This document shows positions 54,427 through 61,987 of a stretch of DNA of 64,000 bases, in pieces. Position 1 is the stretch's first letter. Each line of letters opens with the position of its first letter. The notes beneath the pieces were generated by a model. That model saw nothing but the letters and a program-made list of their open reading frames with translations, ran no database searches and was not told where the DNA came from. This DNA comes from Cohnella endophytica (lineage in GTDB: Bacteria; Bacillota; Bacilli; Paenibacillales; Paenibacillaceae). Made by a program: the position numbers and the translations under genes. Where the stretch lies: contig NZ_RBZM01000007.1 in assembly GCF_003628305.1 (NCBI RefSeq), positions 248,001 to 312,000 of the forward strand. The letters are read 5' to 3'.

Positions 54427-55071
54427 ATGCGAATAACAAGGAACATCTTCATCTTCCTATTTGCTTTCTTGATCGTTGCTTACGCAGTCATTCAATACGG
54501 ATTCTATGACCCGAAGCTGGCTGGGCTTGTTCAATATAAGCTCAAGAGTCCGGATTTTCACGTAACGCCTTGGGTGTACTTCTTATATGCCCACATTGTT
54601 ACGGGATCCATGGCCTTGCTGATCGGCCCCTTTCAAATTTTCCGCAAGCAAAGCAATCCTAAGGCCAAAAGCAGACACAGACGCTGGGGAAAGATTTATG
54701 TCGCATGTATTTTCGTTAGCGGATTGATCAACATCTATCTGTCGATGTTCGCCAGCGGCGGATGGGTGGCTCGAACGGGTTTCTTTACGATGGATTTGGT
54801 GTGGATGTATGCAACGTACGCAGCCGTAGAGAGGATTATGAAGAAGGATATTCAAGGACATCGCGGTTGGATGCTTCGAAGTTATGCGATTACTTTCGCG
54901 GCGGTTACCTTAAGACTATACCAAGTCCCCTTGATGTTCGTGTGGGAATTCGAGTCTGCCTATAAGCTTTCGGCTTGGTTATGCTGGACGTTGAATCTTG
55001 TGGCGATCGAAATTGCGATACGGTACAAAGCAGCCAAACGACAAGCGGCGGAGGCAAGTCTGGCTTCATGA
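54427..55071 (+). CDS. DUF2306-like membrane protein
   Basis: Membrane protein of 214 residues with about five to six predicted helices (MRITRNIFIFLFAFLIVAYAV at the start). The pattern HIVTGSMALLIGPFQIFRKQ, SRHRRWGKIYVACIFVSGL and IQGHRGWMLRSYAITFAAVTLRLYQ matches DUF2306, whose histidines may bind haem or metal. Its role is unknown. GACGAGGGGATACCCGC precedes ATG 54427. Confidence 0.8.
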   Translation: MRITRNIFIFLFAFLIVAYAVIQYGFYDPKLAGLVQYKLKSPDFHVTPWVYFLYAHIVTGSMALLIGPFQIFRKQSNPKAKSRHRRWGKIYVACIFVSGLINIYLSMFASGGWVARTGFFTMDLVWMYATYAAVERIMKKDIQGHRGWMLRSYAITFAAVTLRLYQVPLMFVWEFESAYKLSAWLCWTLNLVAIEIAIRYKAAKRQAAEASLAS

Positions 55072-55080
55072 TCGTATCAT

Positions 55081-55110
55081 TTGACCCTTCATCAGGATAT
55101 TCAGTATAAT
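55081..55110 (+). promoter_or_regulatory. Promoter of the ArsR-like regulator gene
   Basis: TTGACC (55081-55086), 18-bp spacer, perfect TATAAT (55105-55110). Confidence 0.8.
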
Positions 55111-55118
55111 GTATACTG
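55102..55118. promoter_or_regulatory. Operator palindrome overlapping the -10 box
   Basis: CAGTATAATGTATACTG is a perfect inverted repeat (CAGTATA / TATACTG, 3-base centre) that contains the -10 box. A second, shorter repeat AATGAG-N4-CTCATT lies at 55127-55142. It is a likely autoregulatory site of the ArsR-like protein. Confidence 0.6.
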
Positions 55119-55127
55119 TTATCAATA

Positions 55128-55727
55128 ATGAGAATGCTCATTAGAGGAGGGCTCCCTATTTCTATTAAGAAAGCGGAAATGATTCTCCATCCGATTCGAA
55201 TGCGAATCATTCAAGCTCTGATCAACGGGTCAAGGATGACCTCGCAGCAAATACAAGAGCGTTTAGAGGATGTACCCCAAGCTACGATGTATCGGCATTT
55301 GAAAAAAATGGTCGATGCCGGCGTATTGGAGGTCGCGGAGGAAATACCCAACAGAGGAACGCTTGAGAAGGTATATAGGCTTCCGGAGAAGGGGGCGATC
55401 ATTTCGGCCGAAGACTTAAAGCGAGCTTCGCCGGAAGATCATTTATCCTTTTTCATGAATTACGCGGCGCAAATTATCGGAGAATACGGGAATTACGTTA
55501 AGCAGCCGGATCTTGATCTCGTGCAAGACGGGGTTTCTTACAGGCAAATCTCCTTATATCTGTCCGACGAAGAAAATATACAACTGCTTACGGCTCTCTG
55601 GGAAATCCTCATGAAGGCGATTCAGAACCAACCCGATGAGAATCGGAGGAGGCGGTTAATTTCGATTATCGACTTCCCGCAGTCGGGGAAAAAGACGGCT
55701 CAACAACAACGGGAGGACCTGCATTGA
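55128..55727 (+). CDS. ArsR-like winged-helix regulator
   Basis: DNA-binding protein of up to 199 residues. The winged helix spans about 15-90 (KKAEMILHPIRMRIIQALING, then MTSQQIQERLEDVPQATMYRHLKKMVDAGVLEV), followed by a helical C-terminal domain, a layout common in regulators that sit before ABC transporters. The start is uncertain. ATG 55128 lacks a ribosome site, while AGGAGG (55145-55150) is placed exactly for an in-frame ATT at 55158, which would give a protein of 189 residues. It probably controls the following membrane and ABC genes. Confidence 0.82.
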   Translation: MRMLIRGGLPISIKKAEMILHPIRMRIIQALINGSRMTSQQIQERLEDVPQATMYRHLKKMVDAGVLEVAEEIPNRGTLEKVYRLPEKGAIISAEDLKRASPEDHLSFFMNYAAQIIGEYGNYVKQPDLDLVQDGVSYRQISLYLSDEENIQLLTALWEILMKAIQNQPDENRRRRLISIIDFPQSGKKTAQQQREDLH

Positions 55728-55756
55728 ACTACGACAGGCCTCTCTATTTCCAATAC

Positions 55757-55785
55757 TTGACACGTGCCCGCAACAATATTATCAT
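55757..55785 (+). promoter_or_regulatory. Promoter of the YhfC/Yxl operon
   Basis: TTGACA (55757-55762), 17-bp spacer, TATCAT (55780-55785), 64 bp before the start of the YhfC-like gene. Confidence 0.72.
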
Positions 55786-55802
55786 TATCAATAACGATAA
55801 TG
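55778..55802. promoter_or_regulatory. GATAAT repeat array over the -10 box
   Basis: Two ATTATC units in tandem (55778-55789) and one inverted GATAAT (55796-55801); CATTATC-N6-GATAATG forms a perfect inverted repeat. GATAAT is the building unit of Fur-family boxes, but the spacing here is not the standard one. Confidence 0.45.
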
Positions 55803-55849
55803 GTTGAGCCGTCAAGAAGGATTTGCGTTTGCAAGCAAAGGAGATCGTT

Positions 55850-56560
55850 ATGATGAACACGACTGTCGAGCATCAGGGTCCAAGCTATGAAGCCTTTAAT
55901 CAGGCAACGAGACGTTCGCTTCTTGTATTGCCATTATTCATTCTTGTCCCTTTTCTTTTTGGAGTTGGTTTTTGGGCTGCGGGTTATGTATTGGAATGGA
56001 GGGCGTTCGGGCTAGGAGCGCTTGGCTGGTTCATTGCTCTGGTCTTGCGGGCGCCGCTCAGCGCGATCGTTATGAAAATGCCCCAAGAGAAAGCAAAGAA
56101 CATCATCGTCGCAAGTTCGGGGATACTGGAGGAAAGCGCACGGCTTGTTCTGTTGGCGGTTACGTCCGTCGTATCCTCCTGGGCGGTCTCGGTCGGTCAA
56201 GGCTGGGCGGCCGTTGAAGTTCTGTTCACGATAGTGAATATCGTCGTTATTGCTTCCTTAGTGAAACGGACGGATGAGAAGGCCGTGCAAGCCAAGCAAT
56301 TTCTTGAATCGCAAAGCACCATTCATGCCAGTCCGCTGTGGGGTGTGCTTGAGCGTATTTGGGCCTCCGCTTTCCATATCGGGTGCACGTTGATTGTCGC
56401 TTTTCACCCATGGTCGGTTGTGCTATTGATTCCGCTTCATAGCTCGTTAAATTGGTTTGCGGTAAGATTGGCCGCTCGCTCCGTATGGAAATCCAGTTTG
56501 TTCGTCGCGGTAATTGGCGTTATTACTTTGTTGGTTGGTATTTTGTTTATCTCACTTTAA
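55850..56560 (+). CDS. YhfC-like putative intramembrane metalloprotease
   Basis: Membrane protein of 236 residues with about seven predicted helices. ATG 55850 follows AAAGGAGATCGTT. Conserved-looking polar residues inside helices, EESAR (in SSGILEESARLVLL), ER-x5-H (LERIWASAFHIG) and H-x3-N (LHSSLNWF), match the pattern of the YhfC family of predicted intramembrane proteases. Substrate unknown. First gene of an operon with a YxlE-like protein and an ABC transporter. Confidence 0.62.
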   Translation: MMNTTVEHQGPSYEAFNQATRRSLLVLPLFILVPFLFGVGFWAAGYVLEWRAFGLGALGWFIALVLRAPLSAIVMKMPQEKAKNIIVASSGILEESARLVLLAVTSVVSSWAVSVGQGWAAVEVLFTIVNIVVIASLVKRTDEKAVQAKQFLESQSTIHASPLWGVLERIWASAFHIGCTLIVAFHPWSVVLLIPLHSSLNWFAVRLAARSVWKSSLFVAVIGVITLLVGILFISL

Positions 56561-56579
56561 TTCATTGGAGGAAATCGTC

Positions 56580-56786
56580 ATGCAATTAGGAGATCTGGGT
56601 CTGCAGGTTATTTTGCCGGTCGCTATAATCGAGCTTATTTTGATGGTTATTGCGCTCGTGGATTTATCCAGAAGAGAAAAGGAAGAGACAAGAGGGCCGA
56701 AGCTCTTGTGGGTATTCATCATCATATTAGGTAATCTTCTGGGATCGGTCGTCTACTTTACGGTCGGAAGGAGAAGCGGATCGTGA
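56580..56786 (+). CDS. YxlE-like small PLDc_N-domain membrane protein
   Basis: Protein of 68 residues with two membrane helices, the second preceded by the family segment RREKEETRGPKLLWVFIIILGNLLGSVVYFTVGRR. GGAGGAAATCGTC precedes ATG 56580. In Bacillus subtilis YxlE stands beside the YxlF/YxlG ABC transporter and negatively affects SigY activity. Here it overlaps the ATPase gene by 4 bases in the same order, but no SigY gene is near. Confidence 0.85.
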   Translation: MQLGDLGLQVILPVAIIELILMVIALVDLSRREKEETRGPKLLWVFIIILGNLLGSVVYFTVGRRSGS

Positions 56787-57688
56787 ACCTGCTTGAGGTA
56801 GGGGGATTAACTAAGCGGTTCGGAGCGAACGCTGCCGTCGACGGGTTATCATTCGCGATCTCTCAGGGCCGTTGCATGGCCTTGTTAGGTCCTAACGGCG
56901 CGGGCAAGACAACGACGTTAAAGATGCTCTCCGGGTTGCTGGAGCCTTCTTCCGGAACCATTCGGTTTATAGGTGAAGCGCGGGCGGATATTCGGGAGTC
57001 GATCGGCTACTTGCCGCAATACCCGTCCTTTTTTAATTGGATGAGCGGCAAAGAATTTCTTGAATTTACGGCTAAGCTTGCGCGCATACCGGCTAAGGAA
57101 GCGGCAAGCCGGGCGAAAGAGTTGTTGGAACGCGTAGGTCTGAAGGATGCCGCGAAACGCAAAATAAGCGGCTACTCCGGGGGGATGAAGCAGCGGCTCG
57201 GATTAGCTCAGGCCGTTATTCACCGCCCCAAGCTGCTTATTCTTGACGAGCCGGTATCCGCTCTTGATCCGCAAGGGCGACGGGAAGTCATGGAGCTTCT
57301 AAAAGAAATGAAGCGGGAAACGACGATTCTATTTTCCACTCATATTCTCCATGATGCGGAGGAAATAAGCGACGATGTCATGATTATGGACCGTGGGCAT
57401 ATTGTCGTGGAGGGAGACTTGCAACAATTAATGCGCGATCATGGGAAACCCCAGATTCGGATCAAAGTCGGCAATGCCGATCCCGCATGGGTTCAAGGCT
57501 TGCGCGATCGACCGTTCGTTCGGGAGTTCGAATTTGCGCTTGGTCTGATTACTCTGCAGGTAACGAATCTTCATGAGGCGAGGGAGTCTCTGTTCCGGGA
57601 GTTCGTCGACCAAGGACTCGAGATCGAAGGCTTCGAGATGGGACAGACCACGCTGGAGGATTTGTTTATGAAGGCGGTGCAAGCATGA
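56783..57688 (+). CDS. YxlF-like ABC transporter ATP-binding protein
   Basis: ATPase of 301 residues. Walker A GPNGAGKTTT, Q-loop in GYLPQYPSFF, signature YSGGMKQRLGLA, Walker B LLILDEPVSALDP, switch histidine in FSTHILHD, and a C-terminal regulatory extension of about 80 residues. GTG 56783 overlaps the yxlE-like stop. It pairs with the permease encoded next (4-base overlap). Confidence 0.93.
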   Translation: MNLLEVGGLTKRFGANAAVDGLSFAISQGRCMALLGPNGAGKTTTLKMLSGLLEPSSGTIRFIGEARADIRESIGYLPQYPSFFNWMSGKEFLEFTAKLARIPAKEAASRAKELLERVGLKDAAKRKISGYSGGMKQRLGLAQAVIHRPKLLILDEPVSALDPQGRREVMELLKEMKRETTILFSTHILHDAEEISDDVMIMDRGHIVVEGDLQQLMRDHGKPQIRIKVGNADPAWVQGLRDRPFVREFEFALGLITLQVTNLHEARESLFREFVDQGLEIEGFEMGQTTLEDLFMKAVQA

Positions 57689-58452
57689 GCACGTGGCTTC
57701 TGCTGTTTCGCAAGGAAATGCTGGAAAGTACCCGTAATTATAAGTGGATATGGATTCCGCTAGTGTTTCTCTTGCTGGGTATATCGAACCCGGTTACGAC
57801 TTATTTCATGCCCCAAATCCTGGAGTCGAGCGGAGTTGCGGCCGACTTGGTTCCCGTTCCAACCTCGGTGGAAATCATGGCGAAGTCCTTGTCCCAATAC
57901 GGCACGCTTGGTCTGCTTATACTTGCGCTGTCCTTCATGGGGATCGTCGCGGCGGAACGCCAGTCCGGATCGGCCATCATGGTGCTGGTAAAGCCGGTGT
58001 CGCATAGGAGTTACATTCTGGCGAAGTGGTCCGGAATGACCGTTCTTACACTGGCGGCCGTCGGACTTGGACAGCTCGGAACTTGGTATTATACGAATAT
58101 CCTCTTCGAGAGCGTCCCGTTTCGGTTGGTGTGGACCAGCTTGCTGGTTTATGCTCTATGGTTGCTTTTCATCAATACGATTACGCTTTTTCTTAGCTGC
58201 TTAATGAAGTCCGTGGGGGGAATCGCTTTTATTTCCTTAGGCGTGGCGGCAGTGTTGGCTATTCTTACTCAGGTGCTGGATCATACGATGAAGTGGAGCC
58301 CAAGCAGATTGACGGGAGCGGCTTCGCAAATCCTGCTTAGCGGCCAAGGCGGAGGCGATATGTGGTTAGCGATCGCGCTAACCATCGCGTTCATTGCCGC
58401 CCTGTTAGCCGGATCCGTAACCGCTTCGAGGCGGATGTGGACGAAAAGCTAA
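57685..58452 (+). CDS. YxlG-like ABC-2 type permease
   Basis: Membrane protein of 255 residues with six predicted helices. Features are WLLLFRKEMLESTRNYKWIW at the start and the LSFMGIVAAERQSGSAIMVLVKPVSHRSYILAKW segment common to ABC-2 permeases. With the ATPase it should export a peptide, antibiotic or lipid. Last gene of the operon, ended by a strong hairpin. Confidence 0.9.
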   Translation: MSTWLLLFRKEMLESTRNYKWIWIPLVFLLLGISNPVTTYFMPQILESSGVAADLVPVPTSVEIMAKSLSQYGTLGLLILALSFMGIVAAERQSGSAIMVLVKPVSHRSYILAKWSGMTVLTLAAVGLGQLGTWYYTNILFESVPFRLVWTSLLVYALWLLFINTITLFLSCLMKSVGGIAFISLGVAAVLAILTQVLDHTMKWSPSRLTGAASQILLSGQGGGDMWLAIALTIAFIAALLAGSVTASRRMWTKS

Positions 58453-58466
58453 ACGACCGCCTCCGA

Positions 58467-58497
58467 TAAAAGCACCCGGCCGGGTGCTTTTATTTTT
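58467..58497. terminator. Bidirectional terminator between yxlG-like gene and lacI-type gene
   Basis: 26-bp palindrome (13-bp arms meeting at 58479/58480) followed by ATTTTT and preceded by A-rich sequence, between convergent genes. Confidence 0.85.
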
Positions 58498-58515
58498 GTC
58501 GGTTTACGGTCGCCT

Positions 58516-59484
58516 TCACAGCGGATTGACGGAAGCGCCTTTCACCAAGGAAACATAAATTCTCTCGTGATCGACGGGCTCGCCCGATAACATCTTCAGC
58601 AGCTGTTCAGAGGCTAACGCTCCCCATTTGCGCATGGAATAATCGATAGTTGCCAGCCTGGGCTGCACATACCGCGTAAGCTCAATATTATCGAATCCGA
58701 CGAGGTGTATATGTTCGCCGATAACGAGGGAGGTATTCGTCGTAATGTAATTATACAACCCGATGGCCATCTCGTCGTTCAGGCAGAATACCGCCACCGG
58801 CCTCGCGTATTCCTCCGCGATCTGCTTGGCGGCCGCCTCGCCGCCCGGCTTGTCGAAATCGCCGGCAATCTCGCTATATTCCAAATGCTTATTACGCTCG
58901 ACGATCGTCCTGACCGCATGAAGCCGTCGCATGGAATCGTAGGATCCAGGGGGCCCGGATACCGCATAGATTTTGTCGTGACCTTGCTCAAGCAAGTACT
59001 CCATGGCTAGAGCGGCGCCCGCTTTGTTATCCAGCAGCACTTGATTGATATTAGGGTGGTTCAGTTCCCGGTCGAGAACGACCAATTTGTGTCCTCGATC
59101 CGCATGTTTAAGCAGTTCTTCGTTAGAGAACGTTTCATCCAAAATAATCGCGCCGTCAATCATCCGCTCCGGCAGCATTCTGTGCGACTGCGTCCCGCTG
59201 CAGACGACGAGAGCATACCCCTTTTGTTTCAAATCCTCTTTAACGCCTTGCAATAAGTCCCCATAGAAATTTCCGCCGAAATCGGTCAGGAAGATTCCGA
59301 CATTCCGAGTCTGTTGCCTCTTGAGCGATCTTGCCGCGGCATTGGGGACATAGTTTAGTTCATTCGCGATGGCCATAATTTTGGCGGTCGTCTTATCCGT
59401 CACTTTATCGCTTCCGTTCAAGGCATAAGACACTGTAGAAATCGAAACGCCTGCTTTTTTGGCGACATCTTTAATGCTGACCAC
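58516..59484 (-). CDS. LacI-family repressor
   Basis: Repressor of 322 residues. The helix-turn-helix and hinge occupy about 1-60 (SIKDVAKKAGVSISTVSYALNGSDKV, then NAAARSLKRQQT). The rest is a periplasmic-binding-like sugar domain (VGIFLTDFGGNFYGDLLQGV, FCLNDEMAIGLYNY, HLVGFDNIELTRYVQPRLATIDYS). It is divergent from the GH3 gene, and three copies of a LacI-type palindrome lie between them, so it should repress both until the sugar is present. Confidence 0.95.
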   Translation of the reverse strand: MVSIKDVAKKAGVSISTVSYALNGSDKVTDKTTAKIMAIANELNYVPNAAARSLKRQQTRNVGIFLTDFGGNFYGDLLQGVKEDLKQKGYALVVCSGTQSHRMLPERMIDGAIILDETFSNEELLKHADRGHKLVVLDRELNHPNINQVLLDNKAGAALAMEYLLEQGHDKIYAVSGPPGSYDSMRRLHAVRTIVERNKHLEYSEIAGDFDKPGGEAAAKQIAEEYARPVAVFCLNDEMAIGLYNYITTNTSLVIGEHIHLVGFDNIELTRYVQPRLATIDYSMRKWGALASEQLLKMLSGEPVDHERIYVSLVKGASVNPL

Positions 59485-59559
59485 AGTTCCCAGCTCCTTC
59501 GGTGATCCTATCCTTCTACATTAATGGATAGGATTCCGGGGGTCAATGCTTAAGCAAGT

Positions 59560-59569
59560 GAAACGTTTC
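59560..59569. promoter_or_regulatory. LacI operator 1
   Basis: Perfect palindrome GAAACGTTTC, 76 bp before the repressor start. Confidence 0.75.
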
Positions 59570-59614
59570 GAATTGGGTGTGGCCCCTCTAGTTAATGACG
59601 TTCGATCCTAAATT

Positions 59615-59624
59615 GGAACGTTTC
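59615..59624. promoter_or_regulatory. LacI operator 2 (one mismatch)
   Basis: GGAACGTTTC, one base different from the perfect site. Confidence 0.5.
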
Positions 59625-59653
59625 TATAGTGGATCAAATACCGGATTTCGAAA

Positions 59654-59683
59654 TTGACTTTAGCGGAGAGGTCGATTTATAAT
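59654..59683 (+). promoter_or_regulatory. Promoter of the GH3 gene
   Basis: TTGACT (59654-59659), 18-bp spacer, perfect TATAAT (59678-59683). Operator 3 covers the likely start of transcription. Confidence 0.82.
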
Positions 59684-59696
59684 TCAATTGAGTAAT

Positions 59697-59714
59697 AATC
59701 GAAACGTTTCGATT
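59697..59714. promoter_or_regulatory. LacI operator 3 (18-bp palindrome)
   Basis: AATCGAAACGTTTCGATT is a perfect 18-bp palindrome just downstream of the GH3 promoter, placed to block transcription. Confidence 0.82.
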
Positions 59715-59749
59715 TAGTATAAATAAAATAAAAGGTTGTGAGCTAGAGG

Positions 59750-61912
59750 ATGAATAAGGATCCGTTCTTGCTTTCTGTTTTGGGACAAATGACGCTCGAA
59801 GAGAAAGTCGACCAGCTTCTTCAGCTCGCGGTCCCGTTCTTCGAGGGCGCGGATAGCGCAGGACAAATTACGGGCCCGATGGCGGCGATGGGCATCTCGG
59901 AGCAGACGGTCAGAAATGCCGGTTCTGTACTCGGGATTGCGGGGGCCGAAGAAGTTATTAATGTCCAGAAGGCGCATATGCAAACAAATCGTCTAGGCAT
60001 TCCATTGCTGATGATGGCCGATATCGTGCATGGCTTCAAAACGATTTTTCCCGTGCCGCTGGGCATAGGTTGCTCGTGGGACATGGAACTGGCTGAACGG
60101 AGCGCAGAGATTGCCGCGAGGGAAGCCGCCGTATCCGGCGTTCATGTTACTTTCGCGCCGATGGCCGATCTGGTTCGCGACCCGCGTTGGGGGCGAGTCA
60201 TGGAGTCGACGGGCGAGGATCCGTTCCTGAACGGAGAGTTTGCGCGAGCATTCGTCCGCGGTTTCCAGGGAACGGATCTCGAGCACGACGCGGAACGCGT
60301 CGCTGCGTGCGTGAAGCATTTCGCCGCTTATGGAGCCGGGGAGGGCGGACGCGATTATAACACCGTCGACTTGTCGGAACGGCAACTGCGCGAGTATTAT
60401 TTGCCCGCGTACAAAGCGGCGCTGGACGAGGGCTGCGAAATGGTCATGACGTCCTTCAACACGGTGGACGGAATTCCGGCGACCGGCAATTCGACGCTGA
60501 TGCGCAAGCTGTTGCGCGAAGAGTGGGGCTTTGACGGCGTGCTCATCTCCGACTGGGGTGCGGTCAAGGAATTGATCCCGCACGGCGTCGCCGCCGACGA
60601 AGCGGAAGCCGCTCATAAAGCCATTCATGCGGGTGTCGACATCGAGATGATGACCACCTGCTATACGAAGCATTTGTCCGAACTCGTAGCCAACAAGAAA
60701 GTTGACGAAGCGCTGATCGATGAAGCCGTTCTCCGAATTCTGGCGTTGAAGAAAAAGCTCGGGTTGTTCGAAAACCCGTATCGCGGCGCAGATCCGGAGC
60801 GCGAGAAGGAGATCGTGTTCAGCGAGGCCCATCGGCAAGCGGCGCGGGAATTGGCGATTAAGTCCTGCGTGTTGCTGAAGAACGAAGCGGTGCTTCCGCT
60901 CCAACCGAACCAGAAAATCGCCCTCATCGGCCCGTTCGCCCAAAGCGGCGACATTCTCGGTCCTTGGTCATGGACAGGCTCCCAAGAGGATGCCGTCAAA
61001 TTGGATCAAGGAATGAGGGAGTATGCATCCCGGCTGGATGTAGCACGGGGCTGCGACATTGAAACGGCCACGGAAGCGCAATGGACGGAAGCTCTCGCGG
61101 CCGCTCGCGATGCGGACGTAATCGTAATGGCATTGGGCGAGCATTCCGATATGAGCGGAGAAGCGGGCAGCCGCGCGGATATCCGGCTTCCGGAAGCGCA
61201 ATTGGAATTGATCCGGAAAGTTAAGACGTTAAACAAACCCGTCGTGGTCGTTCTCTTTAACGGGCGACCGCTCGATCTGCATGGGGTTGTCGAGCACGCG
61301 GATGCGGTGTTGGAAACATGGTTCCCGGGAAGCGAAGGCGGCGCGGCGATCGCGGATCTTCTATTCGGGAAGGCGAATCCATCCGGACGTCTAACGATGT
61401 CGTTCCCTTATAGCGTCGGACAAGTACCGGTTTACTATAACGCTTATAATACCGGTCGGCCGCAAGGTGCGCCCGATGCGCAAATCAAGTACGTATCCCA
61501 GTACTTGGACATTCCGAATGAGCCGCTGCTTCCATTCGGGTTCGGCTTGAGTTACACGACATTCGCATATCGCCATGCGGCCGTGTCTTCCGACGCGATG
61601 ACGGTGACCGAACCGCTTAAGATTACGGTACAAGTAACCAATACGGGCAATGCGACCGGGGAAGAAACCGTACAGCTCTATGTGCGCGATTTGGCGGGAG
61701 ATGTCGTTCGTCCGGTTAAGGAGCTCAAAGCTTTCCGGAAAGTAACGCTTCAACCCGGCGAGAGCCGGGAAGTGGAGTTCGTCCTCTCCGAAAGCCAGTT
61801 GCGTTATTATCACGCCAACTTGGCCCATGACAGCGATGCGGGAGATTTCGTCGCATTCGTCGGCTCCAACAGCAGAGACGTTGTCGAGCTTCCTTTCCGC
61901 TTGGTGAAATAA
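59750..61912 (+). CDS. GH3 beta-glucosidase / beta-xylosidase
   Basis: Cytoplasmic enzyme of 720 residues without signal peptide. N-terminal barrel with PMADLVRDPRWGRVMESTGEDP, KHFAAYGAGEGGRDYN and LISDWGAV with nucleophile D268. The second domain has LGEHSDMSGEAGSR, where the acid/base glutamate lies, and the C-terminus is a fibronectin III-like domain (LKITVQVTNTGNATGEETVQLYV). It should release glucose or xylose from imported beta-linked oligosaccharides. It is controlled by the divergent LacI-type gene. Confidence 0.93.
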   Translation: MNKDPFLLSVLGQMTLEEKVDQLLQLAVPFFEGADSAGQITGPMAAMGISEQTVRNAGSVLGIAGAEEVINVQKAHMQTNRLGIPLLMMADIVHGFKTIFPVPLGIGCSWDMELAERSAEIAAREAAVSGVHVTFAPMADLVRDPRWGRVMESTGEDPFLNGEFARAFVRGFQGTDLEHDAERVAACVKHFAAYGAGEGGRDYNTVDLSERQLREYYLPAYKAALDEGCEMVMTSFNTVDGIPATGNSTLMRKLLREEWGFDGVLISDWGAVKELIPHGVAADEAEAAHKAIHAGVDIEMMTTCYTKHLSELVANKKVDEALIDEAVLRILALKKKLGLFENPYRGADPEREKEIVFSEAHRQAARELAIKSCVLLKNEAVLPLQPNQKIALIGPFAQSGDILGPWSWTGSQEDAVKLDQGMREYASRLDVARGCDIETATEAQWTEALAAARDADVIVMALGEHSDMSGEAGSRADIRLPEAQLELIRKVKTLNKPVVVVLFNGRPLDLHGVVEHADAVLETWFPGSEGGAAIADLLFGKANPSGRLTMSFPYSVGQVPVYYNAYNTGRPQGAPDAQIKYVSQYLDIPNEPLLPFGFGLSYTTFAYRHAAVSSDAMTVTEPLKITVQVTNTGNATGEETVQLYVRDLAGDVVRPVKELKAFRKVTLQPGESREVEFVLSESQLRYYHANLAHDSDAGDFVAFVGSNSRDVVELPFRLVK

Positions 61913-61927
61913 ACTCTCTTTCCGATC

Positions 61928-61968
61928 GCGAACAGCCCCCGCTTCTTAACGAAGCGGGGGCTGTTCGC
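61928..61968. terminator. Terminator between the GH3 and MFS genes
   Basis: Perfect 18-bp stem (61928-61945 with 61951-61968) and 5-base loop between convergent genes. Confidence 0.85.
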
Positions 61969-61987
61969 ATTACGTTTATAATCGGGG

